Below are positions 1 through 55,544 of a stretch of DNA of 64,000 nucleotides, piece by piece (the first letter of the stretch is position 1; every line of letters begins with the position of its first letter). The notes below the pieces were generated by a model. That model was given only the letters and a program-made list of their open reading frames with translations, was not told the DNA's origin and searched no databases. The translations under genes were made by a program, and so were the position numbers. The stretch lies in contig JAQNBH010000011.1 in NCBI GenBank assembly GCA_028752905.1, forward strand, positions 7,473,625-7,537,624. The letters run 5' to 3'. The stretch is from Cladorhizidae sp. MBARI D1340-BT2 (lineage: Eukaryota > Porifera > Demospongiae > Poecilosclerida > Cladorhizidae).

Positions 1-240
1 TGTCTTTGAGAAATGGAGCTACCTACCTCTCCTCCCAACCCCTTCTCCATTCCTGGGAGAGAGAGCAGAGAGAAAGAAAAAGTATATTAACAGAGGCTGG
101 TGAAGGTCTGAGAGACTGGTTTTGTAGCTTCACCAAACTTCTCCTTAATTAGTATTGTGCACACCTGTTAACAAGTGTTGGCTCAAGTTTCCTGTTGCCT
201 CCACTTCCTGTTGCCTCCACACACTGCCTGTAACTCAATA

Positions 241-1027
241 GCTGTAATTAGGCTCACATGATGTCACATGAGATGGTTGTTAGTCAGCTATAGAGGCAGT
301 TGTAATTAGGCTCACATGATGTCACATGAGATGGTTGTTAGTCAGCTATAGAGGCAGCTGTAATTAGGCTCACATGATGTCACATGAGATGGTTGTTAGT
401 CAGCAGTTGTAATTAGGCTCACATGATGTCACATGAGATGGTTGTTAGTCAGCTATAGAGGCAGCTGTAATTAGGCTCACATGATGTCACATGAGATGGT
501 TGTTAGTCAGCTATAGAGGCAGTTGTAATTAGGCTCACATGATGTTACATGAGATGGTTGTTAGTCAGCTATAGAGGCAGTTGTAATTAGGCTCACATGA
601 TGTCACATGAGATGGTTGTTAGTCAGCTATAGAGGCAGTTGTAATTAGGCTCGCATGATGTCACATGAGATGGTTGTTAGTCAGCTATAGAGGCAGCTGT
701 AATTAGGCTCACATGATGTCACATGAGATGGTTGTTAGTCAGCTATAGAGGCAGTTGTAATTAGGCTCACATGATGTCACATGAGATGGTTGTTTGCCAG
801 CTATAGAGGCAGTAGTAATTAGGCTCACATGATGTCATATGAGATGGTTGTTATAGTCAGCTATATAGAGGCAGCTGTAATTAGGCTCACATGATGTCAC
901 ATGAGATGGTTGTTAGTCAGCTATAGAGGCAGTTGTAATTAGGCTCACATGATGTCACATGAGATGGTTGTTAGTCAGCTATAGAGGCAGTTGTAATTAG
1001 GCTCACATGATGTCACATGAGATGGTT
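241..1027. repeat. 58-bp minisatellite, about 13 copies
   Basis: The unit contains TGTAATTAGGCTCACATGAT and GAGATGGTTGTTAGTCAGC. One copy near 395 is shortened by about 13 bp. The core CATGATGTCACATG is partly palindromic. Confidence 0.95.
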
Positions 1028-2580
1028 GATTTAGAGCAGCAAAGTCATACTAAGGCCTGTGACGTCCTGTCAACTGCTGAAAATAAGGTATATTCTGGTA
1101 TATGGCAGGACTCTGAGCCTTGCACTTCTAATGGGGCTCACATGGTCCACATATGATCACATGAGGGGACCCAATAAACTACAGTAAAGCCCAATGCCCC
1201 CCATCCCACCCCTGCCAAGTGTATGGGTTCTGTGGGATATGGGAACAATTCTACCAGAAGTAATTGTGACGTCCTTCAATGACGTCTTTCAAAGTAGCAT
1301 TTGTTTGGTATCTACTAGTGCTAGTCCTCCACTGCCTTGGGCTCTCATTATCTTACATCATATATTTTGGTCATGAGCTGATTCCAATCCATTCTGCGTT
1401 CTTTGACCGGGTAACAATAGTAACACGGGTTTGGTTATTCTCTCCACTTCTTCTCGGACCCTCTCATAAATGGCTCCGTGGATGCCTGACTGGGTGTTAC
1501 TCTTGCCCCCATCATGACATCGATCATCTGTTTACTGTCTACATTGTGGCAGGAGGAACAGAATGGCTGCCTAGACACAGCATTTCCCCCTGACTCTATC
1601 TTTCTTCACTTTGCTCTGTCACTCTCGTCTTGCTTGACCTTTCTGACCTTTCACCTCCTCCGGGAGGCACACGCACACACAATTTCTATTTTCATGACCT
1701 GGAAAGTGAAATAATGTATGTACTTTAACCTTTGCTGTGTGTGATGATAGCTACGGACATCTAATGCGGCAGTGAAAGTCTGTGCTCACATTTCCCGTCC
1801 CATACCTACCTGGAGATTTGTTATTGTAAGGCTTGCCAGTTTCTATGGCCACTAGTGTCAAAGAAAACTTCACCTCAGTAAGCCATCACTCACAAAGAAG
1901 CCGTGTGTCTGCATTAAAAACAAAGTCGTTGCCCATGCCATGGTAACGCCTACTCTGAAGGCCTTGCCACTTTTCCTGGGAATATCTTTCATGCTTGGAC
2001 TGCCGGTAGCCAATACAGTTTTTATTTTTATTTTTTATTTTCAAGGACGGTCTAGCCCAGAGGGGTGTGGGAGTGGCCTGCTTTGTGGTGCACAATCCTG
2101 TTGACAGTTTCAAGGTTGTTTAGAGCGAAGAGAGACATCGTTTAGACTGGTCGAGGGTTTCATCTTGCGTAGCGGTAATTAGCTTGGCGGTGCACGCGGA
2201 TCAGCCGATAATCATAGCCAGGCAAGCAACAGTAGGCGTTTGTTTGTTGAGCTCTCTCGCTCGTTTTCAAGCTGCCAAGTTAATAATGCTCTTGTAGGGA
2301 CTTGTTTGCACACAAGAAGACATCGGTGTAGAGATGCAAGTGTTCTGTTCCAGGTGATAGTACTAGTGCAGTATTATACAAGGTGGCCTGTGTAGGGTGC
2401 ACTTTTTCTCATTACTTCAAGTTAAGTTAATTACTAACACATTCTTTGGCTAATTACATGGCTTCATTCCTTTAAGCTAATAAGGAGACTTAATTGTATT
2501 CACGCCTAGATTATTTATTCATGGCCATCCCTGTTGGCCCAGCTGGGTCAAACATGTTGCATCATTGTATGCATATAATT
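1028..2580. other. No gene recognised
   Basis: Short open frames on both strands show no conserved motif or repeat structure. I see no supported feature here. Earlier MAST exons or UTR could lie here undetected. Confidence 0.5.
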
Positions 2581-2587
2581 TGATCCG

Positions 2588-3290
2588 GTGTGTGTGTCCC
2601 CATGGAGCTGTTTTCAACCTGCCTCAACCCAGTGTGATATTGGTCGAGTATGTCTCCCCATGGAGCTGTTGGCAACCTGCTTCAACCTGCCTCAACCCAG
2701 TGTGATATTGGTCCAGTGTGTGTCCCCATAGAGCTATTCTTAACCTACCGTACTTCAACCTGCATGCACCCAGTTTGATGTTGGTCCAGTGTGATGTTGG
2801 TCCAGTGTGTGTCCCCATAGAGCTATTCTTAACCTACCGTACTTAAATCTGCATGCACCCTGGTCCAGTGTGATGTTGGTCCAGTGTGATGTTGGTCCAG
2901 TGTGGTATTGGTCCAGTGTGTGTTCCCATGGATCTATTGTCAACCTACTTCAACCTCCTCAACCCAGTGAGGTGTTGGTCCAGTGTGTGTCCCCATAGAG
3001 CTATTGCCAATGTACTTCAACCTGCCTCAACCCAGTGTGATGTTGGTCCAGTGTGTACCCCCATTGTCAACGTACTTCAACCCTCCTTAACCCAGTGTGA
3101 TGTTGGTCCAGAGTGTGTCCCCATAGATTTATTGGCAACCCACTTCAACCTGCCTCAACCCAGTGAGGTGTTGGATCAGTTTGTGTCCCCATAGAGCTAG
3201 TGACCTACTTCAACCTGCCTCAACCCGGTGTGATGTTGGTCCAGTGTGTGTCCCCATAGAGCTATTGTCAACTTAACAGTACATCAACCT
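2588..3290. repeat. Minisatellite of about 60-70 bp, locus 1
   Basis: The unit contains GTGATGTTGGTCCAGTGTGT and CCCCATAGAGCTATTGTCAA. Copies are diverged. The same family occurs at 29945-30403 and 32862-32992. Confidence 0.9.
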
Positions 3291-3978
3291 CTATTGAGCA
3301 GGTTTAGAAGTGGTTGACAATGTCTCTGTGCGGACACAGGGACATATAGAACTACAAAAGACAACACAGTTCTCCCTCCTAAAGTCAAGTCAAAAGCTTA
3401 GTTCCATTCCCACAAGTGGTTGAAGCATCCCAACTTTGGTAAACAGCCTACTTCTGCCTACTTCAACCCAGCTGTTGTTACATTTGTACTAACTGTGTGG
3501 GCACACAAGGCAAGACATGCTGCATTGTCGGAAGTCCTATTCACTTCCCGCTCTCTCGCTCGTCATCTCTGTGTGTCGGTACACAAGAATGTGGTGGCTG
3601 CGTTGCAAGGAAAACATGTTTACTGCTACTGTGTTGTGCCTAGTGATGTTGTGAGTGAGCAGGCACGCACTTGCTCGTGGAAGTGCAAGAGGACAGACAG
3701 TGTGAGCTCATGAGCTCTGCAGGTTTCCATGTGTGTGTGTGTTGTTTGCTGTTGTCATGCACTTGTGTGGCTCGGGTACAGGCACCAATACCTCCAGGGG
3801 TTTGTATCTGTGGCCTCCTCTCCGCTTGCCTTGGGCCACTCAGCTGTGTAGGGTTGCAATGCCTTGCATGGAAGGATCTTTTGTAAGCGAGGTTGGAGTC
3901 TCTCGCTAGATGTGTGCGTGCATGTAGTCCATGACTGGTGTGAGCTTACAGGGTTCAAGCAGAATATTTAGCTGGGTT

Positions 3979-4029
3979 GGGGGGGGGGGGGGGGGGGGGG
4001 GTTGAGAATTGTTTACTCCCCCCCCCCCC
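3979..4029. repeat. G23 run facing a C12 run
   Basis: A run of 23 G (3979-4001) is followed 16 bp later by 12 C (4018-4029). The two can pair as a hairpin or form G-quadruplexes. Confidence 0.9.
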
Positions 4030-4151
4030 TCCAGTGGGAAGGGAAGGCAAAACATTACGAGTGACATGGGGGGGGAGTTGAGGGTTCCCCAGAATATTTT
4101 GGCTTACTATTATTGAGATACATGTAGCTTGTCAAAATGGCTTGGAAAGTT

Positions 4152-5122
4152 AACTAGCATGACAGTACAGGTAGGACTACACACCAACTAGCATGGCAGT
4201 ACAGGTAGGACTACACACCAACTAGCATGACAGTACATGTAGGACTGCACACCAACTAGCATGGCAGTACAGGTAGGACTACACACCAACTAGCATGGCA
4301 GTACAGGTAGGACTACACACCAACTACAGCATGGCAGTACAGGTAGGACTACACAGCAACTAGCATGGCAGTACATGTAGGACTACACACCAACTAGCAT
4401 GGCAGTACATGTAGGTCTACACACCAACTAGCATGACAGTACAGGTAGGACTACACACCAACTAGCATGACAGTACATGTAGGACTGCACACCAACTAGC
4501 ATGGCAGTACAGGTAGGACTACACACCAACTAGCATGGCAGTACAGGTAGGACTACACACCAACTACAGCATGGCAGTACAGGTAGGACTACACAGCAAC
4601 TAGCATGGCAGTACATGTAGGACTACACACCAACTAGCATGGCAGTACATGTAGGTCTACACACCAACTAGCATGACAGTACAGGTAGGACTACACACCA
4701 ACTAGCATGACAGTACATGTAGGACTACACACCAACTAGCATGGCAGTACAGGTAGGACTACACACCAACTAGCATGGCAGTACATGTAGGACTACACAC
4801 CAACTAGCATGGCAGTGCAGGTAGGACTGCACACCAACTAGCATGGCAGTACAGGTAGGACTACACACCAACTAGCATGACAGTACAGGTAGGACTACAC
4901 ACCAACTAGCATGGCAGTACAGGTAGGACTACACACCAACTAGCATGACAGTACATGTAGGACTACACACCAACTAGCATGGCAGTACAGGTAGGACTAC
5001 ACACCAACTAGCATGGCAGTACAGGTAGGACTACACAGCAACTAGCATGGCAGTACATGTAGGACTACACACCAACTAGCATGGCAGTACATGGTAGGTC
5101 TACACACCAACTAGCATGATAG
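4152..5122. repeat. 34-bp minisatellite with 240-bp higher-order repeat
   Basis: The unit carries CTAGCATGGCAGTACAGGTA and GGACTACACACCAA. Positions 4201-4440 and 4441-4680 match base for base as far as I can read, including a CAACTACAGC variant. Seven units therefore form a higher-order repeat. Confidence 0.95.
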
Positions 5123-5974
5123 TCACAAGTACTCCAGCTGCAGTTTCAGGAACAGGATATGAACCTGCCGGAATGTTTGAATGCCTTTGAGCAATTCTTG
5201 TTAACTGCCTCTGATAACTGAGAATGTAACCTGATGCAGAGGGCAAGAGATTTGTTGAATTTGGATGTTTGTTTTACAAACCTTAGATCTCCTAGTGTGT
5301 ATGTTGGTTGCTAAGTGCTACGGTCCTAACCCAACACCTTGCGTCCGTCGTCAGAGTGGACTGGATGTGGTGTGCATGGGCGTTGTTCCTTCTCAACCAA
5401 CGCTGGTCTATTTTAGCGCCATTGCCTCGGGCTCCATTGCCACACATGGCCCTGCATGTGACCCGTGGATAGCCAAGTGTTACAGATCTGTCTTGCCTCA
5501 TTGGTTGTCTGTGGCACCAGTGGGCATGTTGTTGTTGCCGTCTGCTCTGGGAAGCACGAGATTTGAACACACTCTAATCTACCAAGCGTACGCGTGTGTG
5601 TGTGTGTGTTTAGCAAATTAGGTTCGTGCGGGATATTTTGTATTGTGCATAGTTGTCCTGCGGCACCGTCGACTATTCCCGGACCATCCAAAGATGTCCA
5701 ACCCTGAAAGACCTCGCCCACCTACTACTGGCGAGGGCTAAGGCTAGTCTTAGGTTGGCAATGCATTGGGAACTGTTGGACATCCTTGGATGGGGGAGGG
5801 GGGGGCATGCCGACCATAGGTGATCAATATAATAGTAGTAACCAGAATGATGCCACCCGGCCTCTGTAAGCGGGTTGAATCTGTGCCGTACCTTACTGAA
5901 GTCAGACATTCTCTCGCGTCTTCTTCTGCTCTCTCTCCCTTCCCCTCTTCTATCATCTTGTCCCCCTCACTCAG
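5123..5974. other. Intergenic or intronic, no gene recognised
   Basis: Open frames here (for example 5265-5621) lack recognisable domains. The end is the pyrimidine-rich tract leading into MAST exon 1. Confidence 0.5.
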
Positions 5975-49546
<43,572 letters not shown>

Positions 49547-50218
49547 ACATGTTGAATCTCCTCGATTTTTTGTCTGTTTTGTTGATGTAATACTAACTAT
49601 TATTGCTATATATGGTGAAGTGATAAAGTGATAAACACTCTGGAATTATAGAGTGTTTTATTACACATTGTCAACTGCACATAATTATCACGGGGGGGAG
49701 GGGGGGGGGGGGGGGGGAGATTGGTTTGGCAGGTATTAGCTCCATCAGGCAAGATGTATATATACCAGCTTAAAAATTATAAATTTAAAAAAGGAAATTG
49801 TTCTTCTCGACTGCAGTCCATAAGGGAAGGGTGCTGGTCAGAGGTTGATCCGAGGAGAGGGGTTTTAACGTCCGCAAACAGAGTGCCCTGGAGTGTCTTT
49901 TTCACTAGCACGACTGTTGGCTCATTCGAGCCTGGAAGGCTACCACCTTTTCGCACACCTGGACACGGGTATCAACAACTTGTCTCCTCGAGGTCAAATA
50001 GAGTTCTTGTTGTGCCTGATGCCATCTCGATCTGTGTAGGATTTTTTTCTGTGTATATATATATAGAGAGAGTTTTGAGTTGGCGTAAGAGGACAAGTAT
50101 GCCTCCCCTCGTATAAACTCACATTTGCGACATGAGGCGGGTGCTTTAGGTCATTGCTCCAGATCAACTATTTCAAGGCTGTTGTAGAAACCACCAAAAA
50201 TCTATCGGTTACCCCAAG
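49547..50218. other. Downstream of MAST, no gene recognised
   Basis: It contains the probable 3' UTR hairpin and a G run (49700-49717). The frame 49721-50116 has no recognised domain. Confidence 0.5.
49633..49658 (+). other. Hairpin in the MAST 3' flank
   Basis: AAACACTCT (49633-49641) and AGAGTGTTT (49650-49658) form a perfect 9-bp stem with an 8-nt loop, and it can be extended across one bulge. It lies about 90 bp after the MAST stop, probably in the 3' UTR. I see no canonical AATAAA close by. Confidence 0.5.
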
Positions 50219-50418
50219 CAGGGGTGGATCCACAATTTAAAAGGGGGGAGGGGGAGGGTCTAACATGCAACACATTGTCCGGAAAGTCGCCACATGTGCC
50301 AAATAATGGTTGCAAAATAAGATGCATGCCAAAGCTTGACAGGTTTTAGAAGTGCAATGAAGTATTATAATATATAGACTCAAAAATATTATGAAGGTAA
50401 AGTACAAAAATTATTGAG

Positions 50419-52750
50419 TTACAGCAACATGTGTCGGGGATGACATCGAGCAAATTCCTCGACAACGTCTTCAGGAGTAAGGTCTATATCCTGGTGATGG
50501 TAGAGCATTGCTAACCCATTCAGTTTTTCTTGCCCCATGGTGCTAAGGAGTGGTGTTTTTATCAATCTTAGCATGCTAATAGATCGTCCACATTCGCTGC
50601 ACAGGAAGTGAGGCCTGATGTGCAGAAATGTGTAAATGTTGGGGGGGGGGGGGTTAATCCTTGTCAGCACGTTGTATGGCTCTTTGGGGGTATAACTAGC
50701 TCAGAGGCCAGCTGAGTCGGACTTTCCCCACTTTTGTTTCCACATGTCAAACTCAAAATCAAAAGCTGATGGAAGTGGTAAATCAACTTCATAGAGAATG
50801 AAATGAGTGTGTCTGTGGATGCTCCACTAGTGTTTGCTGAAGGAAGCAATAGCATGAACTCAGCAATATGAGATGAAGCTTCATCAAACCTGGTGTCGAG
50901 CTCAGTGATCAGGTGCATCAAGGGAATTGTGAGATTTAGACAGAAATAATCACTTCAATTCTGTGTCTGGATATTTGGACGATGTTGCTGTCTGTTAGCT
51001 AGACGTGGTCTGGAATCCTCCACACCAACACTTCCAACCATTTTAAGAGCTCTGACTATAATGAATTCACATTTGACCTTGACACCCTTCATTCTTTACT
51101 TCACGATATGCATATGCTACATCCACATAAGGCTCCTTAAGCTTCACACTCAGCCCTTGAGTGTAAGTTAAAACGCTATGTGTAGCTTCCAAAGCAGAAA
51201 ACTGAGACAGAGCCAGTTGGAGTGATTGAGCATCAGATCGGGAATCTCGATTCCATTCGGTTGCTGAACTGTTAGCAATAGCCTCTAGACAACTGACTAC
51301 TGGCAATAGCAAATCAGAAAAAAATTGGATGGCTTCATGATGCTCTATCCATCTAGTTTGGCACATCTCTTTCAAATTTCCCCCCGTTTCTCACCATCCA
51401 TGATGTCATCAATCAATGCTATATAGCTGTCCCTTAGGTGAGTTTTCAAAGAAGCATGCTACTTTGTTAACAGTTTGCATCACTTCTCGAACACTGCAAC
51501 ATTTTACTTCACAAAGATTCAATCTGTGTGCAGCACAATGTGCCTTTGGATATTGTTTGGTGATATCTGCAGCTGCTCCTTTTGACTTCCCTGCCATAGC
51601 ACCTGCTCCATCATAAGCTTGGCCTCGAAGAAATTGTGGCTTCCAACTGCCATGTAGTCAGCTGCTGCAACAGATCACTAGCTATATTTTTGAAATTGCC
51701 ACCTGTGACACCAGACGTACACTCATAAAAACCAAGGAACTTTTCTTGTGTGGAGTGTAACCATCAACAAATCGAATACTAATGGAGAGTTGCTCATCAT
51801 TGGCTGAATCAGTTACCTCATCAGCTATAATAGAATAGAACTTAGCTTGTCTGATTTTTTAAATTTTATTGCGAATAACATTCGCACAAATTTAATCTTT
51901 ACTGGTGTGCATTGCACTACGATCACATGTACGCAGATGTTCTCTGAGAACTTCATCACCAACATTGATGCGAAAAACCAACAAGGATAGGAAGTTGCCT
52001 CGTCTCACTGAACTTTCAGATTCTATTCGAAAGCCATCTTCATGATGTTCTCTAAAAGCAAATGCTTTGTCTCCCACACAAAATGACATATCTTTGAATG
52101 GTTTCCAGCAATAATTTCAGCTCGGTTTGAACTAATTTGTGATTAATAGAAGCCACTCTGTTCTCCTTCACGGCAGCAAATGCCATTACTTTCTCCATAG
52201 CTAGCTGATGGGACTTCCTAATCTTGGAAAGAAAATGATCATTTAACTTCTCAATCGCATTCTTAAAATTTGTAAGAGGCTTATTGACCAGAAGCCCTAA
52301 CTCTTTTATGGATGCTTCACATTGCCCAAATAGTACACTTTCTCCCTAGCCCTAGCCCTAGCCCTAGCCCTAGCCCTAGCCCTAGCCCATAGCTAGCTGA
52401 TGGGACTTCCTACTCTTGGAAGGAAAATGATCATTTAACTTCTCAATCGCATTCTTAAAATTTGTAAGAGGCTTATTGACCAGAAGCCCTAGCTCTTTTA
52501 TGGATGCTTCACATTGCCCAAATAGTACACAAAACAAGCAAAATCCACCAACTTGTGACCGAAATATGTTAGGCCTTTGTATTTGTCCAGCCAGCTCTTT
52601 GGAAACTGCTGTTCCTGAGCTTTGAAGGTATGTGTGGGGAATTGAAATCATTCGGTTGAATAAAATGGTTTTTGAGAAGAAACAATTTCTCATTATTGCT
52701 GAGGTTTCTCAGGGATTGTAGTTATACTGCCTGGCCTAAGTCTCCCGCAT
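50419..52750 (-). pseudogene. Fragmented hAT transposase (ZMYM1/DUF4371-like)
   Basis: Read on the minus strand from high to low coordinate, the frames give recognisable blocks in order. These are an N-terminal segment with LVNKPLTNFKNAIEKLNDHF (52382-52693), RRGNFLSLLVFRINVGDEVL (51892-52089), the core AAHRLNLCEVKCC (51409-51597), KEMCQTRWIEHHEAI (51067-51375), and the C-terminal dimerisation sequence CGRSISMLRLIKT with TMGQEKLNGLAML (50419-50670). Multiple frame changes separate them and a tandem duplication interrupts the N-terminal part, so the gene is dead. Confidence 0.85.
52195..52530. repeat. 144-bp tandem duplication separated by a telomere-like (CCCTAG)n tract
   Basis: Positions 52195-52338 and 52387-52530 are the same 144 bp with three mismatches and no gaps. 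Between them lie TTTCTCC and seven or so CCCTAG units (about 52345-52388). TTTCTCC also precedes the first copy at 52190. The duplication therefore spans TTTCTCC plus 144 bp, and the hexamer expanded inside the second copy. It lies within the decayed hAT gene. Confidence 0.92.
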
Positions 52751-52767
52751 GTACATCAGGATGAATG

Positions 52768-53413
52768 TCACTTGAATCTGAAGCCAAAACACCACTGCTT
52801 CCTCCTGTACCACTCTCTTCAACATCAACAACTGAAGCAAAACACCAGTGCTTCCTCCTATATCAGTCTCTTCAATATCAACAACTGAAGCTAAACACCA
52901 CTGCTTCCTCCTATACCACTCTCTTCAACATCAACAACTGAAGCAAAACACCACTGCTTCCTCCTGTACCACTCTCTTCAACATCAACAACTGAAGCAAA
53001 ACACCACTGCTTCCTCCTGTACCACTCTCTTCAAATCAACAACTGAAGCAAAACACCGCTGCTTCCTCCTGTACCACTCTCTTCAACATCAACAACTGAA
53101 GCAAAACACCACTGCTTCTTCCTGTACCACTCTCTTCAACATCAACAACTGAAGCAAAACACCACTGCTTCCTCCTATACCACTCTCTTCAACATCAACA
53201 ACTGAAGTCAAAACACCATTGCTTCCTCCTATACCACTCTCTTCAACATCAACAACTGAAGCAAAACACCACTGCTTCCTCCTATACCACTCTCTTCAAC
53301 ATCAACAACTGAAGCAAAACATCACTGCTTCCTCCTGTACCACTCTCTGCAACACCAACAACTGAAGCAAAACACCATTGCTTCCTCCTATACCACTCTC
53401 TTCAACATTGACA
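52768..53413. repeat. 53-bp minisatellite, about 12 copies, within the decayed hAT element
   Basis: The unit carries ACATCAACAACTGAAGCAAA and TACCACTCTCTTC. On the minus strand one frame of a unit reads SVVDVEESGTGGSSG and continues into transposase N-terminal-like sequence. The array therefore appears to be an amplification of transposon coding sequence. Because 53 is not a multiple of three, the frame changes at each copy. Confidence 0.88.
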
Positions 53414-54101
53414 ATAGAGTTGGTACATTTACCATCACTTGCTGCTACTCACCGACACAACTGCACTGCTTTTAGCACAAGCTACGAGAGAGTTAGACTG
53501 GTCATCTTCTGATAGAGAATCAGCACCATTCCAGACTGAATGGGATGTATGAAGCAGAGAGGCACTGCTGGAACTGCCACCAAGTAGTACTGAGGTTCCA
53601 GTATACAATAAATAAATCCGGTCATGTTACATCACTCGGTCTCATAGGTAATAAACTTAGCCATAGCTTAGAAATCTTGCTAGAAAAATATTGGCGTACA
53701 TCCATGGTCTTGGCCATTCGCTTTACAGGATGTTCTCTTGAGATAGAGGCCCATTAGACATGATCTGACTCAACTAAGACTCACTGACACTGCTCAGATA
53801 GAAAGCCACACTGCATGCTTGCTGTTGCAGCTGACACAGTAGTTTGAAGGTTAGTAGCAGAGGTCTGGCCTATATTACCTCAAACACATGTACTCCTCAT
53901 TTTCTCATTTTGTGCTAAGTGTGATCGGGTGTTGATTATAGTTGCTAATGCCTGTTGTATTTTACCTGTTGCCTCATGAATATTATTATGCTAAAAAAAT
54001 ACTAAAGGAAAAAATCATAATGAATATCATTAACTTGGCGGGATAGGGGGTGGGGGGCTTCAGGTCCCAAAGCCCACCCCCCCCTTCTCCACCCACCCCC
54101 C
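53414..54101. other. Remaining interior of the decayed hAT element
   Basis: No conserved block was recognised. This should correspond to the transposase 5' end and leader of the element. Confidence 0.45.
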
Positions 54102-54484
54102 TGGATCCATTCCTGGCCACAAGGATTATTTTATGCACACCACAGTGACTCATGGCCTTCAGAAGTGCCCTTCATACATCACACTCCCCTGTGCTATTGT
54201 TCTCTTCTGTTGTCTCCCCCTTTTGTCTTTCGTTGATGTTTGTCCTAAACCTTGCCAGGTTTCTGTTGGTCATAATGCCCTTCATGTCTACTAACTAGGC
54301 CATTAGCCCGTGTCTGATGTACTTGTCATGTAGGCATTGCTGTTTGGATTAATGCTTTTCTCTCTATTTAGAAAACTAGTAGCTACTAGCTTTGTAGTTT
54401 TCCATCAATGGATTTCCTTTTGGTCCCAGACTAGACCAGTGCAGCTGCAATTGTTGGAGCTGTAGCTGTCTCACAGATCTCAGG

Positions 54485-55500
54485 AAATATAACAAAAATC
54501 CAAACCAAATATTAATGGAAGCAGAGGAAAACTTGAGTTGTAGTACTCGGTCATCAGCCAAAGCCAATTCCAAAGGAATCTACTCAAAGACTTTGCTGAG
54601 AATAAGAACTCAACATCTCAATTACCTAAAAGGTGGTGTAATCCCCTCTACAGTTTATCATGGCTCCAAACAAGTGTCAACACACTTGGATGGAGCTACC
54701 TTATTCAATTCTTACTTTCACTCAGTTTTTACAAATAGTTCCTACTACTTCCTCCGCTGAATCAGCTGCCTGTTAAACTCCTTTATTCGAAATCTGATGC
54801 TTTTGAAGCACTATCTTCTCTGGACATTTCTAAATCAATGGGCGCTGACAAGATTGGTCCTATATCAACCACTACACCATTTGTTCAATATCAGTTTGCT
54901 ATACCAGCAGAATGGCACACACATTGTATATCACCCATCACAAATCAGGTGATAGAGCCTCAGTATCTGACTACCAACCAATCTCCCTCCTCTGCCGCTG
55001 CCGCACCTCTAAACTTCTTGAGTGCATTATCTACAACGAGATCATTGATCATCTTGCATCCACTATCTCCCCAGCATAATGGTTTCCTCATGAAACACTC
55101 ATCTCTGCAACAACTGTTACTGTTTCAAAACAACATCCTCGGATGTCATGGGAAAAAATCCCCAATCTGATGTGATATTCTTGGATTTTACAAAGCCTTT
55201 CGATAGTGTTCCCATAATGAGTTGCTCATCAAACTATGATCTAAAGGTGTTACGGGTACTCCATGGCTATGGTAGAAAGAGTATCTAACTGGTACAATGC
55301 ATTGCGATTGTCTGGGCGGCAGTCGCTCTGAATTGCTGCCAGTTGTATCAGGTGACCCCCAAGGATTCTGGGACCTCTGCTCTTTTTGGTATATATAGAT
55401 GATCTTCCAGAATACTCGCAATATTCCCAACTCCTTATGTATGCAGATGAAGCAGATCAATCAAGAACTCTGATGACTGCAATCGTACCAAGAGGATCTT
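54485..55500 (+). pseudogene. Broken non-LTR retrotransposon reverse transcriptase fragment (Jockey/CR1-like)
   Basis: Ordered RT-like blocks are visible in shifting frames: LFNSYFHSVFT, SMGADKIGP, SDYQPISLL, VIFLDFTKPFDSVPHNELL (motif A), GDPQGF (motif B) and LMYADEADQ in place of the YADD catalytic box. There are several frame shifts and stops. The fragment covers only the palm region, with no endonuclease or 3' tail seen. The clade is uncertain. Confidence 0.75.
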
Positions 55501-55544
55501 AACTCTCTACATGACTGGCATCTCATCTGGAAACTGAACTTATA

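Larger units (their letters stand above)
50219..54115 (-). mobile_element. Decayed hAT-superfamily element with DUF4371-like transposase, minus strand
   Basis: The left end CAGGGGTGGATCCA (50219-50232) is mirrored by TGGATCCATTCCTG (54102-54115), with a few mismatches. Candidate 8-bp flanks are ACCCCAAG (50211-50218) and GCCACAAG (54116-54123), agreeing at 6 of 8 positions. The interior holds a fragmented minus-strand transposase and a 53-bp tandem array. The transposase identity is firm and the exact ends are less so. Confidence 0.7.

Noticed and set aside
49721..50116. 131-codon frame downstream of MAST
   Set aside because: No recognisable domain or splice context, and composition is unremarkable. 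Coding status is unsupported.
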